Notes: generated by a model not told the origin, from the sequence alone. DNA of 64,000 nucleotides from Gammaproteobacteria bacterium (GCA_021772985.1 JAJFKX010000010.1:1-64000); one strand, 5' to 3'. Shown: positions 1 through 7,040, counted from the first letter of the stretch. Numbers and translations are program-made.

Positions 1-360
1 CCAACCAATCCAGCGGTAGATCGTCATCGTTGATAATGTGATCTTATGATCCGATTCAATATCAAGACGATGGGCAATCATCTCCGGGCTGAGGTAATGT
101 CGCAAACAACGCCGAATAATGGCCAGTAGTGCCGGTGTGTACTTGGTTGCTTTATAGGCCTGTTGGCGTCTGGCATCACTGGCCTGTTGCGCTAACTTGG
201 ATTGATAGTGCCGTCCAGGGCAGCGTGCCAGCTCTCTGCTGATGGTGGCTCGATGGCAACCCAGTTCACGAGCAATGTTGCTTTGATTATATCCGGCTGT
301 CAGTAAGGCTTTAATCTGGTATCGTTGTTCCAGAGTCAGTTGTCGGTACGTTATAGTCAT
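1..360 (-). CDS. IS30 family transposase, N-terminal part (runs off window)
   Basis: The minus strand is open from an ATG at 360 to the left window edge, about 120 codons. The translation begins MTITYRQLTLEQRYQIKALL and contains a helix-turn-helix of the form NQSNIARELGCHRATISREL (about residues 28-47), which is the N-terminal HTH of IS30 family DDE transposases. Later residues (LSPEMIAHRL, then STMTIYRWI) match the second conserved block of that family. The catalytic DDE core lies outside the window, so integrity cannot be judged. Confidence 0.85.
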   Translation of the reverse strand, partial: MTITYRQLTLEQRYQIKALLTAGYNQSNIARELGCHRATISRELARCPGRHYQSKLAQQASDARRQQAYKATKYTPALLAIIRRCLRHYLSPEMIAHRLDIESDHKITLSTMTIYRWIGW

Positions 361-455
361 AACACTTGAATCCGTCGTGTGAGAGCTTCCGATTCTACCG
401 GCACTGGCTCTGTTTGATTAACTTTCAAGTGTTGCGGTTATTCTGGGAATTCACC
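1..455 (-). mobile_element. IS30 family insertion sequence, 5' end
   Basis: The transposase start at 360 is followed by about 95 noncoding bases holding an inverted pair AACACTTGAA (361-370) and TTCAAGTGTT (425-434). This is the kind of terminal structure seen in IS30 elements. The outer boundary is placed near 455 because the next bases (456-470) match the right end of another element family in this window. The exact end and target duplication cannot be fixed without the other half. Confidence 0.5.
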
Positions 456-530
456 GTGTCCATATCCTTTCCTCTGCGGCAATTTTGGAGTGCAGTGGAA
501 AAATTGCCCGACAGCAGCGCTTTGTTAGCG
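456..530. repeat. Element right end abutting a broken attC site
   Basis: Bases 456-470 (GTGTCCATATCCTTT) match the right end of the RAYT-type element family seen at 5813-5826 and 3105-3122. They are followed without a gap by an attC remnant. Reading the minus strand it starts GCTAACAAAGCGC at 530 and holds a hairpin with arms GGCAATTTT and AAAAATTGCC at 478-508. The outer RYYYAAC half is missing. This attC belongs to the AraC/GyrI cassette that ends at 551. Confidence 0.6.
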
Positions 531-550
531 CCAACAGATATCACGCTATA

Positions 551-1429
551 TTATTGCTTACCAATTACTGGTATCCACCAACGAACACACATCTCGTTCA
601 TTGGTCTAAAAGGTATTGGAAAGTAAGCCACAATGTCCGGCTTGTTCCCGTCCCTTTCATGCCCAGTTGAAGAAAACCATTCTCCATAAATATAGCGATT
701 TGTTTTCATTGAGGCTTTATAAGTACAATTAAACTCGGCATAGATTGCTGATGGTACTGTATGAACTGCAAACCCGCTTGAATCTAATTCGCTTGTTGCT
801 TCTAAACCTAGAACATCTATGAATTCATCTCGTTTACCATTTTCTTTAGGAAAATATGCCGAGAGCAATGGTGCATCAGTTTTTAGGCCTGGCCTTCCAT
901 CACTTAGACGAAATAACTTCTGATAGTCATTTGAGCCAACATATTCTTTCCAAAATTTGGGCCCCTCTTTGACGAATTTTTCGAATTCGAAACTTTTACT
1001 TTTACCAATCACTTTAAATTTCGGTATCTCTATTATTTTATAGTTCATCTTTTCTCCGCCTTTATTTTCCATGGGAAAGAAGACCCGGTTATATGAAGAA
1101 AGCGTAACTGCACTTGAACGAGCTGTGCTCGGGTTTATCCCATGTATATTCCGAAATGCGCGGGTAAAGGCATTGGGGGAGTCGTATCCATACATTAATG
1201 CAATATCGACAATTTTTTTGTCACTGTTCAATATTTCAACTGCCGCCAAAGTAAGCTTTCGCCTCCTTATATACTCAGCACAAGTAATTTTAAAACTGGA
1301 AAAGAACATACGATGGAAATGGTATTTAGAGCAACATGCAACTTTTGCAACATCCTCGAAACTAAGTACACCATCTAAATTTCCCTCAATATATTCGATT
1401 GCAGAATTCATCCGCTGTGACCAAGTCAT
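551..1429 (-). CDS. AraC family regulator with C-terminal GyrI-like domain (cassette gene)
   Basis: A 292-residue protein. Residues 5-105 form an AraC-type double helix-turn-helix, including FEDVAKVACCSKYHFHRMF and a second helix pair around IVDIALMYGYDSPNAFTRAF. From about residue 125 (MNYKIIEIPKFKVIGKSKSF) it continues as a GyrI-like/effector-binding domain. This architecture is typical of Rob- or SoxS-related small-molecule sensing regulators, so a role in a stress or drug response is likely. The gene is an integron cassette: its 3' end runs into an attC remnant (471-530), and another attC lies upstream at 1532-1624. The ligand cannot be told from sequence. Confidence 0.8.
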   Translation of the reverse strand: MTWSQRMNSAIEYIEGNLDGVLSFEDVAKVACCSKYHFHRMFFSSFKITCAEYIRRRKLTLAAVEILNSDKKIVDIALMYGYDSPNAFTRAFRNIHGINPSTARSSAVTLSSYNRVFFPMENKGGEKMNYKIIEIPKFKVIGKSKSFEFEKFVKEGPKFWKEYVGSNDYQKLFRLSDGRPGLKTDAPLLSAYFPKENGKRDEFIDVLGLEATSELDSSGFAVHTVPSAIYAEFNCTYKASMKTNRYIYGEWFSSTGHERDGNKPDIVAYFPIPFRPMNEMCVRWWIPVIGKQ

Positions 1430-1531
1430 ATTTTGAAGTCTCTTAAAGAAGATCCATGGTAATTTGTCAGTCGAACTACTGTCTCACCTTTTATTGCTAT
1501 TTTCAGCCTCACAAGGATATCGGTGTTTATG

Positions 1532-1624
1532 GTCTAACACCACTAACAACGGTGGAGTATGCTGGCGTGATTTTGCAAACAGCACGACAGTATACGGAAT
1601 CTGATTTGGTTGGTTTTGTTATAC
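1532..1624 (-). repeat. Integron attC site (93 bp)
   Basis: The site is bounded by GTCTAAC (1532-1538) and GTTATAC (1618-1624), which fit the RYYYAAC/GTTRRRY pair. Between them the sequence folds on itself: GGAGTATGCTGGCGTG near 1554-1569 pairs with CACGACAGTATACGG near 1583-1597, with two mismatches. It lies just 3' of the GNAT-like gene ending at 1619, as expected for that cassette's attC, and overlaps its last codons. Confidence 0.7.
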
Positions 1625-2110
1625 AGCGGTTAACTCTTTAGCCCACTCTTCCCAGGTAATACTTCTCCCCGGAAACGCAATTTGTGAGAAAGGCCAATGC
1701 TCTTGAAGCCAATTCAAGACTGTTTGATAGAGCTCCTTATCCAAAGTGACACTATCATCTCTAACCCACAAATATACGTCACAATCATAGCTCGGTGATT
1801 GACTTGGATCTATATAAATAGAACCAAGACATTTGCCCTTTGAGCCACTGAATACTGAATAAGCAAATGCTTCTCGTGATTCAAATTCTTGTTTATGAAC
1901 TTTCAAGCTTGCAATATTTTCTTCGATAGTCATGTTACTTTTGGGCCATTCTGTGCCTGGACCAAAAATGCCTTTTAGCCGTTTTTGGCTAGACATTACA
2001 GCTTCATAATCTAATTCAGCAACCGCATCTTCAAGAACTCTAAAGTGAAAGTCTGTAGTTTCAAAAAATCTTGGAACCTCGAAAGAATTAGGGATAAAGG
2101 ATTTTTGCAT
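1619..2110 (-). CDS. GNAT-like acetyltransferase domain protein (cassette gene)
   Basis: A 163-residue cytoplasmic protein with no signal peptide. The stretches FRVLEDAVAELDYEAVMSS, then AFAYSVFSGSKGKCLGSIYI (strands beta-3/4) and DCDVYLWVRDD, resemble a family of small GNAT-like proteins carried in many bacterial genomes. The acetyl-CoA loop (R/QxxGxG/A) is not obvious, so it may be a non-acetylating family member. It sits between two attC sites and has no nearby operon partner. The ATG at 2110 has no clear Shine-Dalgarno, common for cassette genes. Its substrate is unknown. Confidence 0.6.
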   Translation of the reverse strand: MQKSFIPNSFEVPRFFETTDFHFRVLEDAVAELDYEAVMSSQKRLKGIFGPGTEWPKSNMTIEENIASLKVHKQEFESREAFAYSVFSGSKGKCLGSIYIDPSQSPSYDCDVYLWVRDDSVTLDKELYQTVLNWLQEHWPFSQIAFPGRSITWEEWAKELTAV

Positions 2111-2130
2111 ACACTTGATTATCCGTAGTT

Positions 2131-2191
2131 GTATAACCTCTCGTTGAGAGGCGGCAGCGAAGAGGAGGTCACCTCGAACGACTTGTTAACT
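2131..2191 (-). repeat. Integron attC site (short, 61 bp)
   Basis: GTATAAC at 2131-2137 and GTTAACT at 2185-2191 form the outer pair. The inner arms CTCTCGTTGAGAGG (2139-2152) and CACCTCGAACGACTTG (2170-2185) can pair imperfectly. The site directly follows the stop codon of the HEPN-like gene (2193) on the minus strand, the expected position for a cassette recombination site. The last base of the GTTRRRY core deviates from consensus. Confidence 0.6.
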
Positions 2192-2192
2192 G

Positions 2193-2696
2193 TCAAGCCC
2201 CAGGTGGATAAACAGGATTGTTGAAAGCCTTTTCGCATGCAATTAACTCCTTCAATAAATCGCTGAGTTCGTTAACCAAGCTTTGGAACTCCTTCACAAG
2301 GTCTTCGAAGTCGTCAAGCGTCCAATTCTCAATCTGTGTTTTGTACCCATGCTTAATCTTAGCCGTTGTCTTGATTCTTGTAACTACGCGAGGTGCACCC
2401 GCCGAACGCCAAATCGAGTGAACTACCGCGTTTCTCTTCTGCTGCGCCGCGTCGGCCCGCTTTGTGAGCATTTGCAGTGCCTCGAAATGTGCATCCTCTT
2501 CATAGCGCGCACGATAGAGGCTAAGCAGAAGAGCTATTACACCAGAAAATGAAAGTTCGGCCGTCGTTATCCTAGTGAACTGTTGATAGTCGTCTATAAG
2601 CGATCCAGCAACAGCTTTGAGTGCAAGCTCGAGTTCAGTTGAACACGTGGCAATGTGTCCCATTGCCGCAAAGATTTTGTTGTGTTCATTAGGCAT
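2193..2696 (-). CDS. Putative HEPN-like all-helical protein (cassette gene)
   Basis: Starting from the ATG at 2696 the product has 167 residues, almost all predicted helix. Residues 88-93 (R-N-A-V-V-H) give an Rx4H motif with Asn after the Arg, the signature of many HEPN ribonuclease domains in toxins and defence proteins. An in-frame ATG at 2729 would add 11 residues, but that codon lies in the terminal sequence of the adjacent mobile element, so it was probably acquired with the insertion. No partner gene such as a MNT nucleotidyltransferase is adjacent. The family call rests on the motif and helix content only. Function is unproven. Confidence 0.5.
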   Translation of the reverse strand: MPNEHNKIFAAMGHIATCSTELELALKAVAGSLIDDYQQFTRITTAELSFSGVIALLLSLYRARYEEDAHFEALQMLTKRADAAQQKRNAVVHSIWRSAGAPRVVTRIKTTAKIKHGYKTQIENWTLDDFEDLVKEFQSLVNELSDLLKELIACEKAFNNPVYPPGA

Positions 2697-2711
2697 AGTG
2701 GTCTCTATAGC

Positions 2712-3000
2712 TTGAATCCAGACACCCATTACTCATATCCACAATCCTACAATATTTTCAGAACCTGCTGATGGTTCAGCTACCTGGTATTGCATAAGAT
2801 ATCTTTACCTTTTATCACAACTCTGCCATGCCAACACCTCGTTCTTCGCTGGTTGCACTGGATGCAACACCGTATTACCACTGTATCGGACGTTGTGTCC
2901 GTCGAGCTTTTCTTTGTGGTGAAGATGTACTCATCTAGGTGCTCATTTGAGCATCGGCGTGATTGGATTGTGGCGCTAGAAAATAATGGGTGCCTATTCT
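2712..3000 (+). mobile_element. Internally deleted RAYT-type element
   Basis: Bases 2712-2970 are nearly identical to the left 260 bases of the full element at 4530-4795, from TTGAATCCAGACACCCATTA into the transposase 5' end. The sequence then jumps at about 2976 to the right terminal motif AAAATAATGGGTG (2979-2991). About 1 kb of the parent is missing, so this is a non-autonomous derivative with both ends. It lies between the start of the HEPN-like cassette gene and the next cassette. Confidence 0.8.
2828..2938 (+). pseudogene. Truncated Y1 transposase remnant
   Basis: An ATG at 2828 opens the same reading frame as the intact transposase at 4647. The first 35 residues agree ([20 protein letters not shown] and onward to GEDVL), then a TAG at 2936 ends it. 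The HUH and tyrosine motifs are missing, so the product cannot be active. It marks the deleted element copy rather than a gene. Confidence 0.8.
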
Positions 3001-3094
3001 CTTTCGATTTCAGAGAATATTGATACCTATAATATCAATAGCAGGCTATTTTAACCGCCAAACAAACCTATACACCAATTGCTCATTTAAACCT

Positions 3095-3156
3095 TAGGAA
3101 AATAATGGCTGTCCATATCCTTTAATAGAACAAGCTTGAGCGCAAAGTTTGTAATC
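3095..3156. repeat. Solo element right end next to degenerate attC half
   Basis: Bases 3097-3122 (GAAAATAATGGCTGTCCATATCC) match the element right end with one change. The next bases, CAAGCTTGAGCGCAAAGTTTG at about 3131-3151, look like the right half of an attC (typical form: cttgagcgc-x-tttgtt), running into the stop of the secreted-protein gene at 3155. The left half is not visible. Both parts are degenerate, so confidence is limited. Confidence 0.45.
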
Positions 3157-3535
3157 ACTTGAGTGAGCCGTGCTGTTCTTCCGCTTTGCTATGCGCTTCA
3201 TTCTCGCAGCATCTTACGCCACCTGCTGCTTGAACTTTGACACGATTTACTGGGACATAAATATTATTACCTGCAGGAGCTATAAATTGCGAATCAGTGC
3301 TGACGAGCCCGCCATAAAGCATGCTGAGAACTTTCTCCTTGCATAAAGAAGTTGCCCGTTCTTCAAATAGGCGAGGGAGTTCATCGAGATTCGTTTTCTT
3401 CTTAATCTCCCACATGATCATGTAGTTCGGTCCTAAATCTGCCCATCCCCATTTACCAGCTTTATCCTTCTCTTTTTCAAACGCGTTGGCTGTTGCGGAT
3501 ATAAACACCAGAATGACGAAAATAAACTTCTTCAC
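3155..3535 (-). CDS. Small secreted protein of unknown function (cassette gene)
   Basis: A 126-residue product. It has a classical signal peptide (MKKFIFVILVFISATANA, cleavage near residue 18) followed by a short, charged mature part with a Cys in the helix around residue 65 and a Cys pair near residue 109. The start is a GTG at 3535 with a weak purine-rich site (GGGA) upstream. I recognise no family. Position between cassette-type repeats and minus-strand orientation make it a probable cassette gene whose product goes to the periplasm or medium. Confidence 0.6.
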   Translation of the reverse strand: MKKFIFVILVFISATANAFEKEKDKAGKWGWADLGPNYMIMWEIKKKTNLDELPRLFEERATSLCKEKVLSMLYGGLVSTDSQFIAPAGNNIYVPVNRVKVQAAGGVRCCENEAHSKAEEQHGSLK

Positions 3536-3705
3536 TATCGGATTTTCCCTTTGATTGTTAACTAGAAATATACAGCGTAAGCACTATCAACACCAGAATT
3601 TTCTATTTTCGAGAATAGTTTCATTAATAACCTTCTGCTTTCATTGCTTAATGTTTTGGGGGTTAACAACTATTGCCTTTGCTAATAGTGACAATCCAGA
3701 CGCCG

Positions 3706-3815
3706 AGTGACAATCCAGACACCCATTACTCATCGCCAAAATCTTACAATATTTTCAGAACTTGCTGATGGGATACGCTCTGCTTTCAAAAACTAATGGG
3801 CGTCTAATCTCTTTC
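3706..3815 (+). mobile_element. MITE-sized copy of the RAYT-type element
   Basis: About 110 bases with the family's left end (AATCCAGACACCCATTACTC at 3712-3731), the internal motif CTTACAATATTTTCAGAAC, and the right end AAACTAATGGGCGTCTAATC at about 3789-3808. There is no coding capacity. A second partial left end (AGTGACAATCCAGACGCC, 3687-3704) precedes it as a direct repeat. It lies between the PD-(D/E)XK-like gene and the secreted-protein gene, where an attC would be expected. Confidence 0.75.
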
Positions 3816-3913
3816 TTGTGTGGTCTTCATGTCTGGTTACTCATCTTGTTTGTGTTACAAGCGAAGATGATTGTCCCGTGATCGGTGCGGATAACACTCA
3901 AAGCCTCGGTACT

Positions 3914-4465
3914 TTAGCTGTCCGACTGACTTTGCTTGTGAAGCGCCTTGGCCTTCATTGATGACCAAGACACTGTTGCTAATTTACCTTTACCCTTGCT
4001 CATTTCTTTTCGGTCAAGCATTCGAGCTTCGAACTCAAAGTCTTCGCTTATCTTTACAGCAAGCAACTTGTTGAAGTTGCCTTGCCTCTTAACTGTAACT
4101 TTATCGTACTTCTTTTCAGGGGTTATAGTTTTGATCTCAATGAAATCATTTCCTAAACGCCCATCTGAGCCTTGAGTTCTAGGTCTATGCCGCTTGATAC
4201 CAAAAGTAATTTCTGCGAAAAGTTCGCCCAATTCTCCAAAGATAGGCAGATAGCGACCCGTCACATGCTTGTATTTTGCTGCGTCGAAAACGAGCTCTTC
4301 AAAAATTTCCACCAATGCCGGGTCTGCATTTGGATATCTAGCTCGAAGCTCCCGTTCGTGGGTCTGACGATTGATCCATTCCCAACTTATCCACTCTCCA
4401 TCATCCCAGATGGCATCGGACGAGCCTTCAACAATTTTCCCTGTCATTGCACATCGGTTGACCAC
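3914..4465 (-). CDS. PD-(D/E)XK nuclease-like protein (cassette gene)
   Basis: The start is taken as the GTG at 4465, which has an AAGGAG site six bases upstream. The longer in-frame ATG at 4561 lies in attC and transposon-end sequence and would be an artefact of the insertion. The resulting 183-residue protein has a GSDGRLGNDFIEIKT segment (about residues 99-113) with D, then E110-x-K112 at strand end, preceded by an acidic helix (GELGELFAEI). This is the layout of PD-(D/E)XK restriction-endonuclease-like folds. The C-terminal stretch NFNKLLAVKISEDFEFEARM also fits that fold. Role in defence or DNA repair is inference. Confidence 0.55.
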   Translation of the reverse strand: MVNRCAMTGKIVEGSSDAIWDDGEWISWEWINRQTHERELRARYPNADPALVEIFEELVFDAAKYKHVTGRYLPIFGELGELFAEITFGIKRHRPRTQGSDGRLGNDFIEIKTITPEKKYDKVTVKRQGNFNKLLAVKISEDFEFEARMLDRKEMSKGKGKLATVSWSSMKAKALHKQSQSDS

Positions 4466-4480
4466 ATACCTCTCCTTGGC

Positions 4481-4506
4481 ACTTAACGCCTCAATAACTG
4501 GCGCCG
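4481..4506 (-). repeat. Left half of an attC site, cut by a transposon
   Basis: ACTTAAC (4481-4487) is followed by GCCTCAATAACTGGCGC, identical to the arm of the intact attC at 5882-5956. Where the intact site goes on into its hairpin tip (AGCTTTGCTGCG), this one changes to the TTGAATCC left end of the RAYT-type element. The other half of the attC is gone. The element therefore joined at the tip of the folded attC. Confidence 0.75.
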
Positions 4507-4529
4507 TTGAATCCAGACGTTGAATCCCC

Positions 4530-5826
4530 GTTGAATCCAGACACCCATTACTCATATCCACAATCCTACAATATTTTCAGAACCTGCTGATGGTTCAGCT
4601 ACCTGGTTTTGCATAAGATAACTTTACCTTTTATCACAACACTGCCATGCCAACACCACGTTCTTCGCTGGTTGCACTGGATGCAACACCGTATTACCAC
4701 TGCATCGGACGTTGTGTCCGTCGAGCTTTTCTCTGTGGTGAAGATGTACTCACTGGGCGCTCTTTTGAACATCGGCGTGATTGGATTGTAACGCTGTTAG
4801 CCAAGCTGTCGCGCGTGTTTGCTTTGGATGTGTGTGCTTATGCTGTTATGAGTAATCACTACCACGTGATTCTAAAGGTCAATACCGCTTGTGCTCAGTC
4901 CTGGTCTTTGGATGAAGTTCTGGATCGTTGGTGTTTGATATTTTCGGGTCACATGTTGGTGCAACGCTATCGGGCTGGTGAGTCTATGAACTTGAGTGAA
5001 ATAGCCGCGGTAGAGCAATTAGCAGCTAAATACCGTACCAGGTTGGCTGACCTATCGTGGTTTATGCGTTGTTTAAATGAACCCATCGCCCGGATGGCCA
5101 ATGCTGAAGATAACTGTACCGGTCGTTTTTGGGAAGGTCGTTTTAAATCGCAGGCACTATTGGACGAAAAGGCATTGATTAGCTGCATGGCCTATGTGGA
5201 CTTGAACCCAATTCGTGCTGGAATAGCTTCAACGCCTGAAGCATCAGATTTCACTTCAATCCAACAACGAATCAAACAAGTAGCTGAACCACCACAGGTT
5301 TCATTGGATGAAGAGATTCCCAGGCTATTGGGATTCAGTGGCAAGCGATATGACGATCTAGGTTTACCCTGCACATTGATAGACTATGTGGAACTGGTTG
5401 ATTGGAGTGGCCGTGCGATTCGCTCTGACAAAATAGGAAGTATCCAACAAGATCTACCACCAATATTGGAAAGATTGAATATTGACCCAGTCCATTTACT
5501 TCGATATCTGAACCGTAAAGAAAAAGGTTTTGTTCATGCCATAGGCACCAAGCAGGCTATTCAGGCGGCAGCGTTTAAACTTGGCAAAGTATTTTTGAAG
5601 GGTATTTCAGCAGCTAATCGGTTGTTCCCAGAACCCGTTTAATCCAAACTTTCGGATTTCAATATATCGCTGACTGGCGAGATTTACCTATGTCTGAAAT
5701 CAGCTGTTTTTACGTTTAACCGTTAATCTCGTTACGAAAAGCAACAATACGACCATTTAATCCAATAATCCGACGCTTTATTTTTTGGAAATATGTTCTC
5801 AGAAAATAATGGGTGTCCGTATCCTT
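4530..5826 (+). mobile_element. Full-length RAYT-type (Y1 transposase) element
   Basis: About 1.3 kb flanked by the inverted ends GACACCCATTA (4539-4549) and TAATGGGTGTC (5807-5817). It carries one gene, a Y1 transposase, on the plus strand, opposite to the cassette genes. The left end is preceded by two extra partial copies of GTTGAATCC (4506 and 4519). Copies with the same ends but deleted interiors occur at 2712, 3706 and 7041, and solo ends at 456, 3097 and 8991. This makes it the likely autonomous parent of the set. Confidence 0.85.
4647..5642 (+). CDS. REP-associated tyrosine (Y1) transposase, RAYT-like
   Basis: A 331-residue single-strand DNA transposase of the HUH/Y1 class. The metal-binding HUH motif is H71-Y-H73 in AYAVMSNHYHVILKV. 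The nucleophilic tyrosine is Y183 in the MAYVDLNPIRAGI block, which is diagnostic of the RAYT branch. The C-terminal 130 residues are family specific and may help recognise the element ends. ATG at 4647 matches the start retained in the truncated copy at 2828. The gene is intact and lies centrally in the element, so it could drive movement of the shorter copies in trans. Confidence 0.9.
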   Translation: MPTPRSSLVALDATPYYHCIGRCVRRAFLCGEDVLTGRSFEHRRDWIVTLLAKLSRVFALDVCAYAVMSNHYHVILKVNTACAQSWSLDEVLDRWCLIFSGHMLVQRYRAGESMNLSEIAAVEQLAAKYRTRLADLSWFMRCLNEPIARMANAEDNCTGRFWEGRFKSQALLDEKALISCMAYVDLNPIRAGIASTPEASDFTSIQQRIKQVAEPPQVSLDEEIPRLLGFSGKRYDDLGLPCTLIDYVELVDWSGRAIRSDKIGSIQQDLPPILERLNIDPVHLLRYLNRKEKGFVHAIGTKQAIQAAAFKLGKVFLKGISAANRLFPEPV

Positions 5827-5866
5827 CCACTTCGAGCAGCTCCAATGCAGTTTTTTCATTCAATGT
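5823..5866 (-). pseudogene. 5' stub of a cassette gene truncated by the RAYT element
   Basis: Downstream (minus strand) of the attC at 5882, an AAAGGAAAT purine-rich site is followed by a TTG codon at 5861-5863 and the open frame LNEKTALELLEVEGY, which runs straight into the element right end at about 5822. The rest of the cassette gene is missing up to its own attC half at 4481-4506. It looks like the N-terminus of a lost cassette gene; too short to name. Confidence 0.4.
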
Positions 5867-5881
5867 TAGATTTCCTTTTAA

Positions 5882-5956
5882 GCATAACGCCTCAATAACT
5901 GGCGCAGCTTTGCTGCGTCCGGCACCGAAGGCGCGAAGTTGATTGACTTGTTAGGT
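5882..5956 (-). repeat. Integron attC site (75 bp)
   Basis: GCATAAC (5882-5888) and GTTAGGT (5950-5956) form the outer core pair. The inner arms CAATAACT and AGTTGATTG pair with one unpaired base, the extrahelical base that is the hallmark of attC. A variable tip (GGCGCAGC...GCTGCGTCC) follows. The arms are almost identical to those of the site at 7452-7526. It belongs to the DUF7000 cassette that ends at 5968. Confidence 0.9.
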
Positions 5957-5967
5957 GCTTCCACACC

Positions 5968-6459
5968 TCAAGCTACCCGCTTTAATGAAACTAATATTGC
6001 ATCGGCCACCGTTTTAAACTGTTCCTTTATTTCGTCGGTTAGTTTATCTGGAACTTCAAAATCCGGGTCTTTAACCAAAGTAACTTCAAATACTGAATAT
6101 TGAGGCATTTTCGTGACTTTAATCCACTTGGTTTTTTTTAATCTATCCCAGTACTCTTCCTGTATGTCTTTTGTCTGACCCAACAGCCATATTTCAAAAT
6201 TCGCCTCAGAGTGGTTTAAAACCAGCCCCAGCTTTAGCTTCTTACCCTTTAGATAATCATTTGTCAGGTAAAAGTATGTGTAATCCATATACCCCTGGAG
6301 AACATTGCCAACAGAATAATCATTGCTAAAGTCTTTAGAAAAACCTGTTTTTAACTTCTGTACATATTTCACCAGCTCGGCATAAGCTATCTGAACATCT
6401 CCAACCTTCAACAACTCTTTGTAAACAGATACGTAGTGGTTTAAGTCCTTTGTTCTCAT
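5968..6459 (-). CDS. DUF7000 family protein (cassette gene)
   Basis: A 163-residue soluble protein. The patterns DVQIAYAELVKYVQKLKTGF, then GNVLQGYMDYTYFYLTND, and LVLNHSEANFEIWLLGQTKDIQEEYW match, as I recall it, the uncharacterised DUF7000 family, which is common as a stand-alone gene in varied bacteria. The protein ends with a short helical tail. It is bounded by attC sites at 5882-5956 (its own) and 6488-6583 (the upstream cassette). No biochemical role is known to me. Confidence 0.7.
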   Translation of the reverse strand: MRTKDLNHYVSVYKELLKVGDVQIAYAELVKYVQKLKTGFSKDFSNDYSVGNVLQGYMDYTYFYLTNDYLKGKKLKLGLVLNHSEANFEIWLLGQTKDIQEEYWDRLKKTKWIKVTKMPQYSVFEVTLVKDPDFEVPDKLTDEIKEQFKTVADAILVSLKRVA

Positions 6460-6487
6460 CGTAGGAAGCTATCTCCAATTGTTTTAC

Positions 6488-6583
6488 ACCTAACGTTGTA
6501 GTTAAGCGGCGTAGACCTGCGCAGCAGTTTTCTGTCCGGTGGCGGGTAACAAGCCCGCAACGGACTTGAGCGGTTTGTTATGT
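6488..6583 (-). repeat. Integron attC site (96 bp)
   Basis: ACCTAAC (6488-6494) and GTTATGT (6577-6583) are consensus outer cores. Inner segments GTTAAGCGGC near 6501-6510 and GACTTGAGCGGTTTG near 6563-6577 are typical attC arms, with a longer variable tip between them. It is the recombination site of the NTF2-like cassette that ends at 6601. Confidence 0.8.
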
Positions 6584-6600
6584 CACACATTCGGAAACAC

Positions 6601-6996
6601 CTATTCCGAAACCGCTGTCATCGTATTTGCATCTCGAATTATCTGCCAGCGACCATCACGCTTTTCTAAAACCGAAAGGGAATGCCCGGCCATTCGTGTG
6701 GCCGGATCCCCATTTTTAGGAGAACATACGAGGGCCGATTCAATCCAAAGATAGGCTTGGTCACCAAACACTTTTAGTTCACGAAGCTTGCTATCGAGGT
6801 CAAAATCAATCGGGGAGTCTTCAGGTGATCCTCCCGCAGCTCCCTGAGCAAACGTTTCCTTGTCCATCTCGCCAACACCGGGCACAAAAAACACGGCGTC
6901 ATCGGCAATGCATTGACGAGCCAATTCCAAATTTCCTTCAATCGTTGATTTTATCCAATTGTTGAATAAATCTCGTATCTCTTGTTCATCACTCAC
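6601..6996 (-). CDS. SgcJ/EcaC-type NTF2-like (SnoaL/DUF4440) protein (cassette gene)
   Basis: A 131-residue protein with the compact cone-shaped NTF2-like fold pattern. It opens with EIRDLFNNWIKSTIEGNLELARQCIADDAVFF (helices and first strand) and ends with HSLSVLEKRDGRWQIIRDANT, the typical C-terminal strand pair of the SgcJ/EcaC group. Such proteins include small-molecule binding or isomerase-like members, but the substrate is unknown. The start is a GTG at 6996 with a strong GGAGG site seven bases upstream. It is a free-standing cassette gene. Confidence 0.8.
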   Translation of the reverse strand: MSDEQEIRDLFNNWIKSTIEGNLELARQCIADDAVFFVPGVGEMDKETFAQGAAGGSPEDSPIDFDLDSKLRELKVFGDQAYLWIESALVCSPKNGDPATRMAGHSLSVLEKRDGRWQIIRDANTMTAVSE

Positions 6997-7040
6997 TATC
7001 CTACCTCCATAAATCTAAGCACACCCTTACCCACAAATAC

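Noticed and set aside
2790-3023. Independent small gene in the deleted element
   Set aside because: The sequence matches the intact transposon left part in another frame; the transposase frame itself stops after 36 codons.
4466-4561. Longer N-terminus for the PD-(D/E)XK-like protein
   Set aside because: The extra 32 codons consist of attC and transposon-end sequence; a GTG with a good ribosome site lies at 4465.
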